From Holophagales bacterium (lineage in GTDB: Bacteria > Acidobacteriota > Holophagae > Holophagales > Holophagaceae), in the NCBI GenBank assembly GCA_031281385.1, contig JAITFL010000028.1, positions 1 to 19,115 of the forward strand: a DNA stretch of 19,115 nt, read 5' to 3'. A program made the position numbers and the translations under genes. The notes beneath the pieces are model-generated. The model was not told the origin of the DNA. It worked only from the letters and a program-made list of their open reading frames with translations, and did no database searches. Shown here in pieces: positions 1 through 6,458 of the stretch. The first letter of the stretch is position 1. Every line of letters begins with the position of its first letter.

Positions 1-1
1 G

Positions 2-229
2 CTGGCCCAGCAGCTTGCAGTCAGCGAGATCGTTCACCTAGAAGGAAAAATCAAATTCAAGCTGAGCCCCCAAACCCCTATTGACCCCGCAAAGCTGATG
101 GCTTGGGTGCAACATAAAAATGGTGCGACCTTTTCCCCCGATGGCTCTGTCTCCATACCTGCCCCCTCTGGCTCCGCACAGAGCTTGGCCCGCTCCATAT
201 TGAATGAGTGGGCTGAGTGTGTCAGTTGA
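2..229 (+). CDS. mfd: C-terminal end of transcription-repair coupling factor (partial)
   Basis: Frame 2 is open from the window edge to a TGA at 227-229, giving 75 residues of a protein that starts outside the window. The stretch around IDPAKLMAWV followed by GATFSPDG and SIP resembles the end of the Mfd C-terminal (TRCF) domain, where a V/I-DP-x-x-L-hydrophobic segment is followed by a short beta-hairpin. Mfd is an ATP-driven translocase that removes stalled RNA polymerase from DNA lesions and recruits UvrA. The helicase motifs would lie upstream, so the call rests on this tail alone. The stop lies 66 nt before the GTG of the mazE-like gene, which has its own promoter-like TTGACA. The overlapping frames on the opposite strand look like shadows. 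Confidence 0.72.
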   Translation: MAQQLAVSEIVHLEGKIKFKLSPQTPIDPAKLMAWVQHKNGATFSPDGSVSIPAPSGSAQSLARSILNEWAECVS

Positions 230-249
230 CATCGGCATTTATCCAACCC

Positions 250-277
250 TTGACATTTTTTTTTGTTTATACAAAAT
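250..277 (+). promoter_or_regulatory. putative mazEF promoter with T9 spacer tract
   Basis: A perfect -35 hexamer TTGACA lies at 250-255. Sixteen bases later is CAAAAT (272-277), a 4/6 match to TATAAT. The spacer contains a run of nine T (256-264). Transcription would start around 284, leaving about 12 nt of leader that holds the GGAGG at 286-290. The -35 is clear. The -10 is weak, and alternatives are TATACA at 268-273 (spacer too short) or AAAATT at 273-278. Confidence 0.4.
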
Positions 278-295
278 TATCCAATGGAGGCCATC

Positions 296-547
296 GTGTA
301 TCATGTCCATGTCGCCAAGTGGGGAAACAGCTTGGGGTTTCGCATTCCAAGCGGAATCGCGGACAGCATGCACATCAGGGCCGGTGACACGCTGGAACTC
401 GCCCCTGCAAAGGGCGGCCTGCTTTTGAAAAAAACTCTGCCGCAAAGCAAGCACTACGCCCTAAAAAACATCTTAGATTCTTTTGTCAGCTCAACAGAGC
501 ATCCCGAAATTGACTTTGGCGAAAAACAAGGAGATGAGGCGTGGTGA
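296..547 (+). CDS. mazE: MazE-like AbrB-fold antitoxin
   Basis: This encodes an antitoxin of about 83 residues that should bind DNA and neutralise the toxin encoded next to it. The N-terminus VAKWGNSLGFRIP is the swapped-hairpin (SpoVT/AbrB) DNA-binding signature of MazE/PemI proteins, followed by the usual hydrophobic strand with LELAP and LLLKK. The acidic C-terminus (HPEIDFGEKQGDEAW) is the expected toxin-binding tail. I chose GTG at 296 because GGAGG (286-290) precedes it by 5 nt. In-frame TTG at 263 and ATG at 284 lack a ribosome site and would fall at or before the likely transcription start. The TGA at 545-547 overlaps the first codons of the toxin gene, so the two are translationally coupled and probably autoregulated, as is usual for the family. 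Confidence 0.85.
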   Translation: MYHVHVAKWGNSLGFRIPSGIADSMHIRAGDTLELAPAKGGLLLKKTLPQSKHYALKNILDSFVSSTEHPEIDFGEKQGDEAW

Positions 548-885
548 AACCCCGCCCCCCACAGCAAGGGGAGATATTATGGCTAAGCCTAGACCCGGCC
601 CTTGGACACGAGCAAAGAGGCCGCAGACCGGTTCTGGTGGCATCCGCCACTTTGTTCAACAGCCATTCCGGGTTCTGCTGGGTTGTCCCAGTCACTTCCC
701 AACAAAAGGGCCTGCCAAGCGAAACCATGTTGCCACATGGCCTTCCGGTGGAGGGCGCACTCCTGCTTTCGCAGCTGCGCTCTATTGACTGGAGGGCTAG
801 GTCATTTTCTGTGGCATGTCTTGTGGATGCTGATTTTTTGGATGACATCCTCGCCCGCCTATCTGCTGTGCTGCAGCCTGCTTAA
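541..885 (+). CDS. mazF: MazF/PemK-type mRNA interferase toxin
   Basis: This 114-residue protein has the standard MazF length. Family motifs are visible in order: GEILWLSLDPALGHEQRGRRPVLV (residues 10-33, with the conserved G-HEQ-G-RP core and the Arg expected in catalysis), VPVTSQQKG (50-57, with the Thr/Ser pair used in cleavage) and LLLSQLRSIDWRAR (74-87). MazF toxins are sequence-specific endoribonucleases that cut mRNA in the cytoplasm until bound by MazE. The start is GTG 541 or GTG 544, both in frame. AAGGAG at 528-533 is 7 nt before the first. The gene overlaps the end of mazE by 7 nt, the classic antitoxin-first arrangement. No key motif is missing, so the toxin is probably intact. 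Confidence 0.9.
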   Translation: MVKPRPPQQGEILWLSLDPALGHEQRGRRPVLVASATLFNSHSGFCWVVPVTSQQKGLPSETMLPHGLPVEGALLLSQLRSIDWRARSFSVACLVDADFLDDILARLSAVLQPA

Positions 886-956
886 AGATGTCCCGCTAAC
901 GCTACAACGTGGCCAACGCACTGACCTATGACCCCTATCCCCCACACCCAAACCAA

Positions 957-2402
957 ATGCGAACTCTAAGCCTTTTCAACACACTGACCCGAAATGTGCA
1001 GCCCTTGGTACCACGGGAGCCGGGAGTGGCGAAGATTTACAACTGCGGGCCGACCATCTACAACTACGCCCACATAGGCAACCTACGCACTTTCCTGTTC
1101 CAGGATTTTCTGAGGCGGACGCTCGAGGCCTGTGGATTCGACGTGCGCTTCTGCATGAACCTTACAGACGTCGAAGACAAGATAATCCGCGAATCCCAAA
1201 GGGGCCTGCCGCAAGACGCGGACAACGAAACGCGCATGAGGGAGATGAGGGCCTTCACTGGACGCTTTGAAAAGGCCTTTTTGGAAGACATTGACTCGCT
1301 GCGGATAAAAAGGCCGACCACCATGCCAAAGGCCACAGACTACGTTCCGCACATGATTCGCCTGATAGAGGGGCTGGAAGAAAAGGGCCTTGCTTACGAA
1401 AGGGACGGCAGCGTCTATTATCGCGTTTCGGCATTTCCCAGTTACGGCTGCTTGGCGCGTTTGGATAAAGGCGGGATGAAGCTAGGTTCCAGCATAGACT
1501 CCGACGAGTACGAAAGGGATTCCATCAGTGATTTCGTCTTGTGGAAAGGCACAAAGCCAGGCGAGCCTTGGTGGGAAAGCAAATGGGGAAAGGGCCGGCC
1601 AGGCTGGCACATAGAATGTTCAACCATGAGCCTAGACATATTCGGCGAATACCTTGATTTGCACACAGGCGGCGTTGACTTAATTTTTCCCCACCACGAA
1701 AACGAAATAGCGCAAAGCGAGGGCCTTGTGGGCCATCAATGGGTGGGGCACTGGGCGCATGGCGAGTTCTTGTTGGTGGAGGGCGAAAAGATGTCCAAGT
1801 CGCTTGGCAACTTTTACACCCTCCGCGACCTGCGCGAAAAGGGCGTTGACCCCATAACATTCAGGTTTGCCATACAGTCCAACCACTACAGAAAACCATT
1901 CAATTTCACCTTTGACGGGCTGAATGCCTCTGAATCCGCATTGAAGCGCGTGAGGGCGTTCAGGAGGCGCATGGAGGACGTCGGCTCGCCTGGGGGCTCC
2001 GGCGAGTTCAAAGAACCCATAGACCCCATCGCCCGCGTTGCCCAAGCAAGGCACGATTTCTGGGAAGCAATCTGCGACGACCTAAATTCCCCAGAAGCAC
2101 TGGCGGCGCTATTCACTCTAATAACCGACATCAACGCGCAGGATGACCGCATCCGCCTAGAACCAAAGGAGCGCGGCGCGGTTTTGGATTTTTTGGATGA
2201 GGCAGATGCCATTTTCGCCGCCTGGCCAAGCGAGAAGCAGGGACACCTAGATGATGAAATCGAAGCCATGATAGCGGCCCGCAGCAAGGCTAAGGCCAAC
2301 AAGAACTGGGCCGAGGCCGACAGAATAAGGGAAAAACTAAAAGAGATGGGAATAGCACTGGAAGACCGCAAGGACGGAAGCGTAGCCTGGCATCGGTGCT
2401 AG
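957..2402 (+). CDS. cysS: cysteine-tRNA ligase
   Basis: Cytoplasmic class I synthetase that attaches cysteine to tRNA-Cys. From ATG 957 the protein has 481 residues, close to the usual 460-480. The Rossmann core shows IYNCGPTIYNYAHIGN, with the zinc ligand Cys30 and HIGN at 39-42. The other zinc-site segments are HIECSTMS and FPHHENEIAQ, and the KMSKS loop is at 278-282. A helical C-terminal tRNA-binding part ends with a DR-KDGS-W motif typical of the family. In-frame GTG at 909 would add 16 residues that do not align with known enzymes. Neither start has a good Shine-Dalgarno, so 957 rests on family length and on the LFNTLTR start motif. The gene follows mazF by 71 nt and may be read through from it. 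Confidence 0.96.
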   Translation: MRTLSLFNTLTRNVQPLVPREPGVAKIYNCGPTIYNYAHIGNLRTFLFQDFLRRTLEACGFDVRFCMNLTDVEDKIIRESQRGLPQDADNETRMREMRAFTGRFEKAFLEDIDSLRIKRPTTMPKATDYVPHMIRLIEGLEEKGLAYERDGSVYYRVSAFPSYGCLARLDKGGMKLGSSIDSDEYERDSISDFVLWKGTKPGEPWWESKWGKGRPGWHIECSTMSLDIFGEYLDLHTGGVDLIFPHHENEIAQSEGLVGHQWVGHWAHGEFLLVEGEKMSKSLGNFYTLRDLREKGVDPITFRFAIQSNHYRKPFNFTFDGLNASESALKRVRAFRRRMEDVGSPGGSGEFKEPIDPIARVAQARHDFWEAICDDLNSPEALAALFTLITDINAQDDRIRLEPKERGAVLDFLDEADAIFAAWPSEKQGHLDDEIEAMIAARSKAKANKNWAEADRIREKLKEMGIALEDRKDGSVAWHRC

Positions 2403-2423
2403 TGGTTAGGGGTCGGTGTCATA

Positions 2424-2452
2424 CCGATTTGCAATCGTTTGGCTGCAAATCG
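2424..2452. repeat. REP-like palindrome after cysS
   Basis: CGATTTGCA (2425-2433) and TGCAAATCG (2444-2452) are perfect 9-nt arms around a 10-nt loop, lying between the convergent cysS and sprT-like genes. No T-run follows on either strand, so a Rho-independent terminator is not well supported. The core CCGATTTG-N2-ATCG-N7-GCAAATCG aligns without gaps to the hairpin at 5265-5293, so it belongs to a small repeat family. Confidence 0.6.
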
Positions 2453-2455
2453 TCA

Positions 2456-2845
2456 CTAATCCTCCACGCCTATCCCATGGTGTATGCCTTGGTGCCCAAA
2501 GACCTCCCAAACTATCTGGCGAAAGCGTGGCGTGTGGCCCCAATCCTTTTCGCCGTCGCACCACAGTTTGTAGTGGACCAGCTCATGCTCGAGTATCCTT
2601 TGCAGTATCCCTTGCGCGTCGCGGCAAAGGCAGCCGCAGACTTCCACAGGCCAAGGGCGGTCAAGGCGGCGGATCAGGGGGATTGACAGCCTTATTTCTG
2701 GAACCCAGATCCCCCTGCTGTCCTGCTCCACCACAAATAAGCCGGCGCAGCGCGTCATGCGGGGACGCCACACCACGGGCGGGGCCTGCAGATCCCACCC
2801 GGCCTGGGCGATGGAAGTTGCGGCTATCTGGCGCAAGAGAGTCAT
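2456..2845 (-). CDS. SprT-like zinc metallopeptidase domain protein
   Basis: A 129-residue protein with a zincin active site: HELVH at residues 87-91 (two His ligands and the catalytic Glu), then a third ligand His104 in DWGHTPRF, the H-x-x-x-F arrangement seen in SprT/Spartan-like domains. Upstream, RPRMTRCAGL (28-36) and WVPEIRLS match the two conserved strands before the active helix in that family. Bacterial SprT-like proteins are poorly characterised; eukaryotic relatives digest DNA-protein crosslinks. The ATG at 2845 is the only reasonable start, as an in-frame stop lies six codons upstream, but no Shine-Dalgarno is visible, so slight N-terminal truncation is possible. The gene faces cysS and stops at the palindrome that follows it. 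A 50-bp repeat begins 18 nt upstream of the start. The long + strand frame over this gene lacks recognisable motifs. Confidence 0.72.
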   Translation of the reverse strand: MTLLRQIAATSIAQAGWDLQAPPVVWRPRMTRCAGLFVVEQDSRGIWVPEIRLSIPLIRRLDRPWPVEVCGCLCRDAQGILQRILEHELVHYKLWCDGEKDWGHTPRFRQIVWEVFGHQGIHHGIGVED

Positions 2846-2862
2846 TGGGCAAAAAACCAGTT

Positions 2863-2912
2863 ATTCCAATTCTAATTCAAAATTACCTCCATGCAATTTT
2901 GAATTAGTCGGC
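2863..2912 (-). repeat. 50-bp palindromic repeat, copy 1
   Basis: Perfect 13-nt arms, CTAATTCAAAATT (2872-2884) and AATTTTGAATTAG (2895-2907), flank a 10-nt loop. The reverse complement of 2863-2912 matches 17764-17813 at 48 of 50 positions, including bases outside the arms. It lies between the sprT-like start and large repeat copy 1 and carries no coding evidence. Confidence 0.8.
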
Positions 2913-2943
2913 ACCAGCGCAGCCCGCATCCACAATTGTCCAT

Positions 2944-3341
2944 TGAGCCACTTGCAAAATTATCCGCCCGCCCATCGAAGCCATGTCCATGTATCAGCCC
3001 GATCAACGAAGGCATCTATGGGCATCCACCGATATTGGCCGCTGCGCGGCGAAATTGATGCGGGCTACGCCCGCGTTGATTTTTATGCCGAATGGAGACG
3101 CAGCGCGGTCATGCGCTGCTTGGACTCGGGACGGGCATTTTTCGGCTTGTTACGTTTTGTGCCGGGTCTTGGAAAAGCTTATTGAATGCTAACTGGGGAT
3201 TCGCTCGGTCCCGCTCGCGTGCGAGCGGCCCCCCTCGCTACTCCCCAGACCCCGGGTACTCGCCTCGCTCACTGCCCTATGTAGGGGCGGATACATGGAG
3301 ATGACCTCGATGAGCGAGTGGATAATTTTGCAAGTGCCTCA
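2944..3341 (+). repeat. large hairpin-rich repeat with terminal inverted repeats, copy 1
   Basis: Its ends are inverted repeats: 2947-3000 pairs with 3285-3338 at 46 of 54 positions, and three more bases (TGA/TCA) match outside. The interior is full of short palindromes: GCGGGC/GCCCGC (3060-3074), a stem CTGGGGA/TCCCCAG (3193-3199 with 3242-3248) enclosing CCGCTCGC/GCGAGCGG (3211-3228), and CCCTA/TAGGG near 3275-3286. Most of the body recurs at 17108-17677 in the same orientation. A 70-codon frame at 3092-3304 is present but does not behave as coding. The structure resembles a non-autonomous MITE-like element. No transposase is visible and I found no clear target-site duplication. It accounts for most of the 547-nt gene-free stretch 2846-3392; the rest (2913-2943, 3342-3392) shows nothing I recognise. 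Confidence 0.75.
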
Positions 3342-3392
3342 GCTGTCAATTCGTTAATCGGAGTCTTGCAGCACGTTCAACCGAAACAGCCA

Positions 3393-5186
3393 TCAATTCT
3401 TCCCCCCCAGCCCAAGCTCTTTCAATTGCTTTTCGTCAACGGCGTTGGGGGCGTCGGTCATAAGGCAGCGCGCCTGGGCAGTCTTGGGGAAAGCTATGAC
3501 TTCGCGTATGTTGTCCACCCCGGCCAGCAGCATGACCAGTCTGTCCAGCCCAAGGGCTATGCCACCGTGTGGCGGGGCGCCATAGCTAAGAGCGTCCAGC
3601 AGAAAGCCAAATTTTTCCCTTGCCTCCGCCTCCCCTATGCCTATCGCGCTGAACATCATGCTTTGGGTCTGGGCGTCGTGTATCCTTATCGAGCCGCCCC
3701 CCACTTCAAAGCCGTTTAGCACTAAATCATAGGCCAATGCGCGGCAAGCCCCTGGGTTGGTCGCAAGCAACCCCACATCGTCTGGATGGGGGCTAGTGAA
3801 TGGATGGTGGCAGGCCTCGAACCTCTGCCCCTCCTCGTCCCATTGGAGCAGCGGGAAATCCACCACCCACAAAAATTCAAAGCGATCCTCGTCTATCATG
3901 CCCAGTTGCTTCGCCACCCTAAGGCGCAGGTCTCCAAGCACTTTTGAAGTCTGGGCGTCTGTTCCAACGGCAAATATCATCAGCCCTTGGGAATCGGCGG
4001 AAAAAATTTTCTTTAGTCTAGCTTCAATATCCGGGGTGACGTACTTCTTGAAGCTGCCAGAAAGACCATCGCCGCCCCACTTTAGGTATGGCAAGCCGCC
4101 CGCGCCTAGATGTTTTGCCTGTTCTTGATATTCGTCCAACTGCTTGCGGCTCAGGCCGCCGGCCTTTTCGCCAAAAAAGAATATCCCCCTCACCCTGCTC
4201 TTTCCGCCGCTGTCTGCTGCTGCGCGGAAGAGGCCAAAGTCGCTGCTGGCAAAAACCTTAGTTGCATCATGTATTTTTATTGGGCAGCGCAGGTCTGGCT
4301 TGTCAGACCCGTACCACTCCATAGCGTCTTTGTAGGGCAGTCTTGGGAATGGCGCGGCTGCCGTTTTGCCAGCCAGCGGAGCCAATTCTGCCATCAGGCC
4401 CTCGATGATGGCTTGAACGTCATCAGGGCGCACAAAGCTCATCTCCACGTCTATCTGCGTGAACTCTGGCTGGCGGTCTGCCCTCAAATCCTCGTCCCTA
4501 AAGCACCTGCATATTTGCACGTAGCGCTCGAAGCCCGAAATTTGAAATAGCTGCTTATATATCTGCGGACTCTGCGGCAGCGCAAAGAACTCCCCTTGGT
4601 GTACGCGGCTGGGCACAAGGTAGTCCCTTGCCCCCTCCGGCGTGGAGCGGCCCAAGATGGGCGTTTCAAATTCGATGAAATCATTTTTGCGAAAATAGGC
4701 CCTAGTGATGTTGGCGACCTCGCTACGCAAGAATAAGTTGCGCTGCAACTTTTCCCGGCGCAAATCAAGAAAACGGTATTTCAGCCTCAAATCTTCATTG
4801 GCCTCTTGGTTGGAATCCTCAACCGGTATGGGCGGAGTTTGGGCACTGTTGAATATCTTTAGGCCCGTCAGGCGAACTTCTACATCTCCAGTGGGCATGT
4901 TGGGGTTTTTGGATTCTCTCTCAGCCACCACGCCCTCTGCCCCAATGACATACTCGCTCCTAAGGGCCTTTAGTTTTGCCAAAAGCTCCGGATCGGCCTC
5001 GTTTTCATCCGCCACAAGCTGCGCCACGCCCCACCTGTCGCGTATGTCAATGAATACCAAGGAGCCAAGGTTTCGCGCCCTCCTGCACCACCCGAGCAGC
5101 TTTACCGTTTGCCCCACGTGGCCCATGCGTAGCTCACCATTGCGTTGGGTGCGCCTAAAATCGCCTAGTCTGTCAAGTTGCATCAT
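3393..5186 (-). CDS. aspS: aspartate-tRNA ligase, bacterial type
   Basis: Cytoplasmic class IIb synthetase charging tRNA-Asp, 597 residues, the normal bacterial length. The N-terminal OB-fold anticodon domain (about 20-120) contains LGSLVFIDIRDRWG. Motif 1 lies in FETPILGRSTPEGARDYLVP (173-192), motif 2 around RCFRDEDLRADRQPEFTQ (227-244), then the bacterial GAD insertion (about 295-430), and motif 3 at GGIALGLDRLVMLLAG (541-556). Start: ATG ATG. GAGG at 5190-5193 is 3 nt before the first ATG and 6 nt before the second (5183), so 5183 may be the true start. Residue 40 is Leu in the RNLGS loop, where tRNA-discriminating enzymes such as E. coli's also carry Leu. The gene lies between repeat copy 1 downstream and a compound palindrome upstream. 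Confidence 0.97.
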   Translation of the reverse strand: MMQLDRLGDFRRTQRNGELRMGHVGQTVKLLGWCRRARNLGSLVFIDIRDRWGVAQLVADENEADPELLAKLKALRSEYVIGAEGVVAERESKNPNMPTGDVEVRLTGLKIFNSAQTPPIPVEDSNQEANEDLRLKYRFLDLRREKLQRNLFLRSEVANITRAYFRKNDFIEFETPILGRSTPEGARDYLVPSRVHQGEFFALPQSPQIYKQLFQISGFERYVQICRCFRDEDLRADRQPEFTQIDVEMSFVRPDDVQAIIEGLMAELAPLAGKTAAAPFPRLPYKDAMEWYGSDKPDLRCPIKIHDATKVFASSDFGLFRAAADSGGKSRVRGIFFFGEKAGGLSRKQLDEYQEQAKHLGAGGLPYLKWGGDGLSGSFKKYVTPDIEARLKKIFSADSQGLMIFAVGTDAQTSKVLGDLRLRVAKQLGMIDEDRFEFLWVVDFPLLQWDEEGQRFEACHHPFTSPHPDDVGLLATNPGACRALAYDLVLNGFEVGGGSIRIHDAQTQSMMFSAIGIGEAEAREKFGFLLDALSYGAPPHGGIALGLDRLVMLLAGVDNIREVIAFPKTAQARCLMTDAPNAVDEKQLKELGLGGKN

Positions 5187-5201
5187 TTACCTCGAATAGT
5201 A

Positions 5202-5210
5202 ATGATACCA
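5202..5210 (-). promoter_or_regulatory. possible extended -10 for aspS
   Basis: On the - strand TGGTATCAT has the TGn extension plus TATCAT, a 5/6 match to TATAAT. It would start transcription only a few bases before the GAGG of aspS. No convincing -35 is visible. Confidence 0.3.
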
Positions 5211-5241
5211 GACCTCTCGCCCTCCCTAAGGCAGTGTCTTC

Positions 5242-5335
5242 GATGCTGGCAATGATGCTTGACACCGATTTGTGATCGGCGGATCGCAAATCGGTGTCAA
5301 TTCGCCGCAATTATGGCGCGGTCAAAGCCAGCATC
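5242..5335. repeat. compound palindrome upstream of aspS (REP-like)
   Basis: The inner hairpin at 5259-5300 has perfect 14-nt arms TTGACACCGATTTG/CAAATCGGTGTCAA. After one mismatch these continue with GATC/GATC around a GGCG loop. An outer pair GATGCTGGC (5242-5250) and GCCAGCATC (5327-5335) encloses it. It sits in the 173-nt gap between aspS and the MBL-fold gene. It has no T-tract, so a simple intrinsic terminator is unlikely. Its core is shared with 2424-2452. Confidence 0.65.
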
Positions 5336-5359
5336 AATTCTTAGCCTCGACCCTGATCC

Positions 5360-6244
5360 TTAATTTCTTACCACTCTACCCGGCCCTTTGCCAGTGGCGG
5401 CGTCAAATAGAGATTCCCAACTGACGAAAGATGGCGATGGCTCTTTGTCTTTCCAAGATTCCTTGTCAAAGGAATCGGCCATCTCTTTTGATGTCTTGCC
5501 CTTGTTTTTGTTGGCGTGTTGCTGTACGGCAACTAGGAATGTGTGGTGCCTGGCCAGCTCTTTTTTGTCGCAGGTGGGTCCGTGACCGGGAATCACCAGC
5601 GCATCGTCTGGCAGCTTGCTAAGGGTCTTGGCTATCACTTGTATCAGCGAGTCGAAGTTGCCGCCGGCACCTGTGTCAATGTAAGGCAGCCTTTCCAAGA
5701 AGAGCAGGTCGCCCATGTGGATCACCCTTGCCGATGGCACCCAGATTGTCACATCGTTGTCCGTGTGGCCGGGCCCCAAGTAAGTTAGATTAATCTCTGA
5801 TGAGTTCAGAGATAGGGACATGACGGCCTCTTTTTTGGTGTCGGCTTCGCCCATGAGGATGTTGGGCAGGCCGCCCTTGCGCCCTGCATCCCTATTCTCC
5901 TGCTCTTTTGCTAGGCGGGTTCTGGTGATTGTGTGGGCGATGATACCATCCACCATGTATGACAGCATCCTGTTCGCGTCCGTGTGGTCGCCGTGGTGGT
6001 GCGTGTTTATCAAGTACTTGATGGGCTTGTCTGATATTTTCTTGACTGCGGCCAAGAGGTCGCCAAGGCCCCTCTCGTACTGGCCGTCAATCAGCAGCAG
6101 GTAGTCATCTCCAACGATGACACCCACGTTGCCGCCCTGCCCAAAAACGCAATAGACGTTGTCGCGCAGTTTTTCAACGCGATATTGCGGGGCTGGCTGG
6201 GGGGCCTGCATGGCTATGATGGCGGGAAGGATGAGTGAGAGCAT
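5360..6244 (-). CDS. secreted MBL-fold metallo-hydrolase
   Basis: A 294-residue zinc hydrolase of the metallo-beta-lactamase superfamily. The metal motif H-x-H-x-D-H is complete at His82, His84, Asp86 and His87 (THHHGDHT). It is followed by His160 in LGPGHTDNDV, Asp179 in IHMGDLLF and His221 in VIPGHGP, so a binuclear site is likely. The first 14 or so residues (MLSLILPAIIAMQAPQ) are a short hydrophobic signal, suggesting export to the periplasm. The overall shape matches the large SoxH/quinoprotein-relay-like and B-type lactamase-like group; the substrate cannot be deduced. Start: AGGAGGT (6249-6255) is 4 nt before the ATG. Its promoter (6268-6297) is strong, so it is probably transcribed alone, and a palindromic region follows its stop. 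Confidence 0.88.
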   Translation of the reverse strand: MLSLILPAIIAMQAPQPAPQYRVEKLRDNVYCVFGQGGNVGVIVGDDYLLLIDGQYERGLGDLLAAVKKISDKPIKYLINTHHHGDHTDANRMLSYMVDGIIAHTITRTRLAKEQENRDAGRKGGLPNILMGEADTKKEAVMSLSLNSSEINLTYLGPGHTDNDVTIWVPSARVIHMGDLLFLERLPYIDTGAGGNFDSLIQVIAKTLSKLPDDALVIPGHGPTCDKKELARHHTFLVAVQQHANKNKGKTSKEMADSFDKESWKDKEPSPSFVSWESLFDAATGKGPGRVVRN

Positions 6245-6267
6245 TGGAACCTCCTAATGATTGTAGA

Positions 6268-6297
6268 ATTATACCAATTTCAAGTTCCAAATTACAA
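6268..6297 (-). promoter_or_regulatory. promoter of the MBL-fold gene
   Basis: On the - strand TTGTAA (6292-6297), an 18-nt spacer and a perfect TATAAT (6268-6273). The latter is preceded by TGG, giving an extended TGnTATAAT. The hexamer lies 23 nt upstream of the start codon, with AGGAGGT in between. Confidence 0.65.
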
Positions 6298-6374
6298 GGT
6301 ATAAGCTGGAAGTCGCAACACAATCCAGATGCTCACTTGACATTTACAACAATAGCAATAAAAAGCAACGTGAG

Positions 6375-6416
6375 AGAGTAATTTTTTCGTGCGATTTTAG
6401 TTGATAGTATTACTCT
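6375..6416. repeat. AT-rich inverted repeat
   Basis: AGAGTAAT (6375-6382) and ATTACTCT (6409-6416) are perfect 8-nt arms separated by 26 nt, in the gene-free 195 nt between vapC and the MBL-fold gene. It could be a regulator site or a weak terminator for vapBC; neither is supported further. Confidence 0.3.
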
Positions 6417-6438
6417 GAAATGTCAATAACAGGAAATA

Positions 6439-6458
6439 ACTAAATAACATTATTTAGT
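6439..6458. terminator. AT-rich hairpin at the vapC stop
   Basis: ACTAAATAA and TTATTTAGT form perfect 9-nt arms around a CA loop, overlapping the vapC stop codon (TAG at 6442-6440). The stem is all A/T except one C-G pair and has no proper U-tract, so terminator function is uncertain. Confidence 0.3.

Noticed and set aside
2416..2907. 163-codon + strand frame
   Set aside because: It is antisense to the SprT-like gene, which has a complete zinc motif. Its protein is low-complexity Pro/Arg/Ser and runs through the palindromic repeat.
3092..3304. A 70-codon frame in large repeat copy 1, similar to one of the same length in copy 2 (17433-17645), both with WKSLLNANWG
   Set aside because: The shared frame is striking, but differences fall at all three codon positions and often change the residue, with no excess at third positions. 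No ribosome site or family motif is seen. DNA structure explains the conservation better.
3402..3408. G7 run near the end of aspS as a slippage site
   Set aside because: It is short and lies five codons from the stop, so a shift would have little effect.
6337..6342. TTGACA on the + strand
   Set aside because: It looks like a -35, but no matching -10 at normal spacing and no + strand gene follows.
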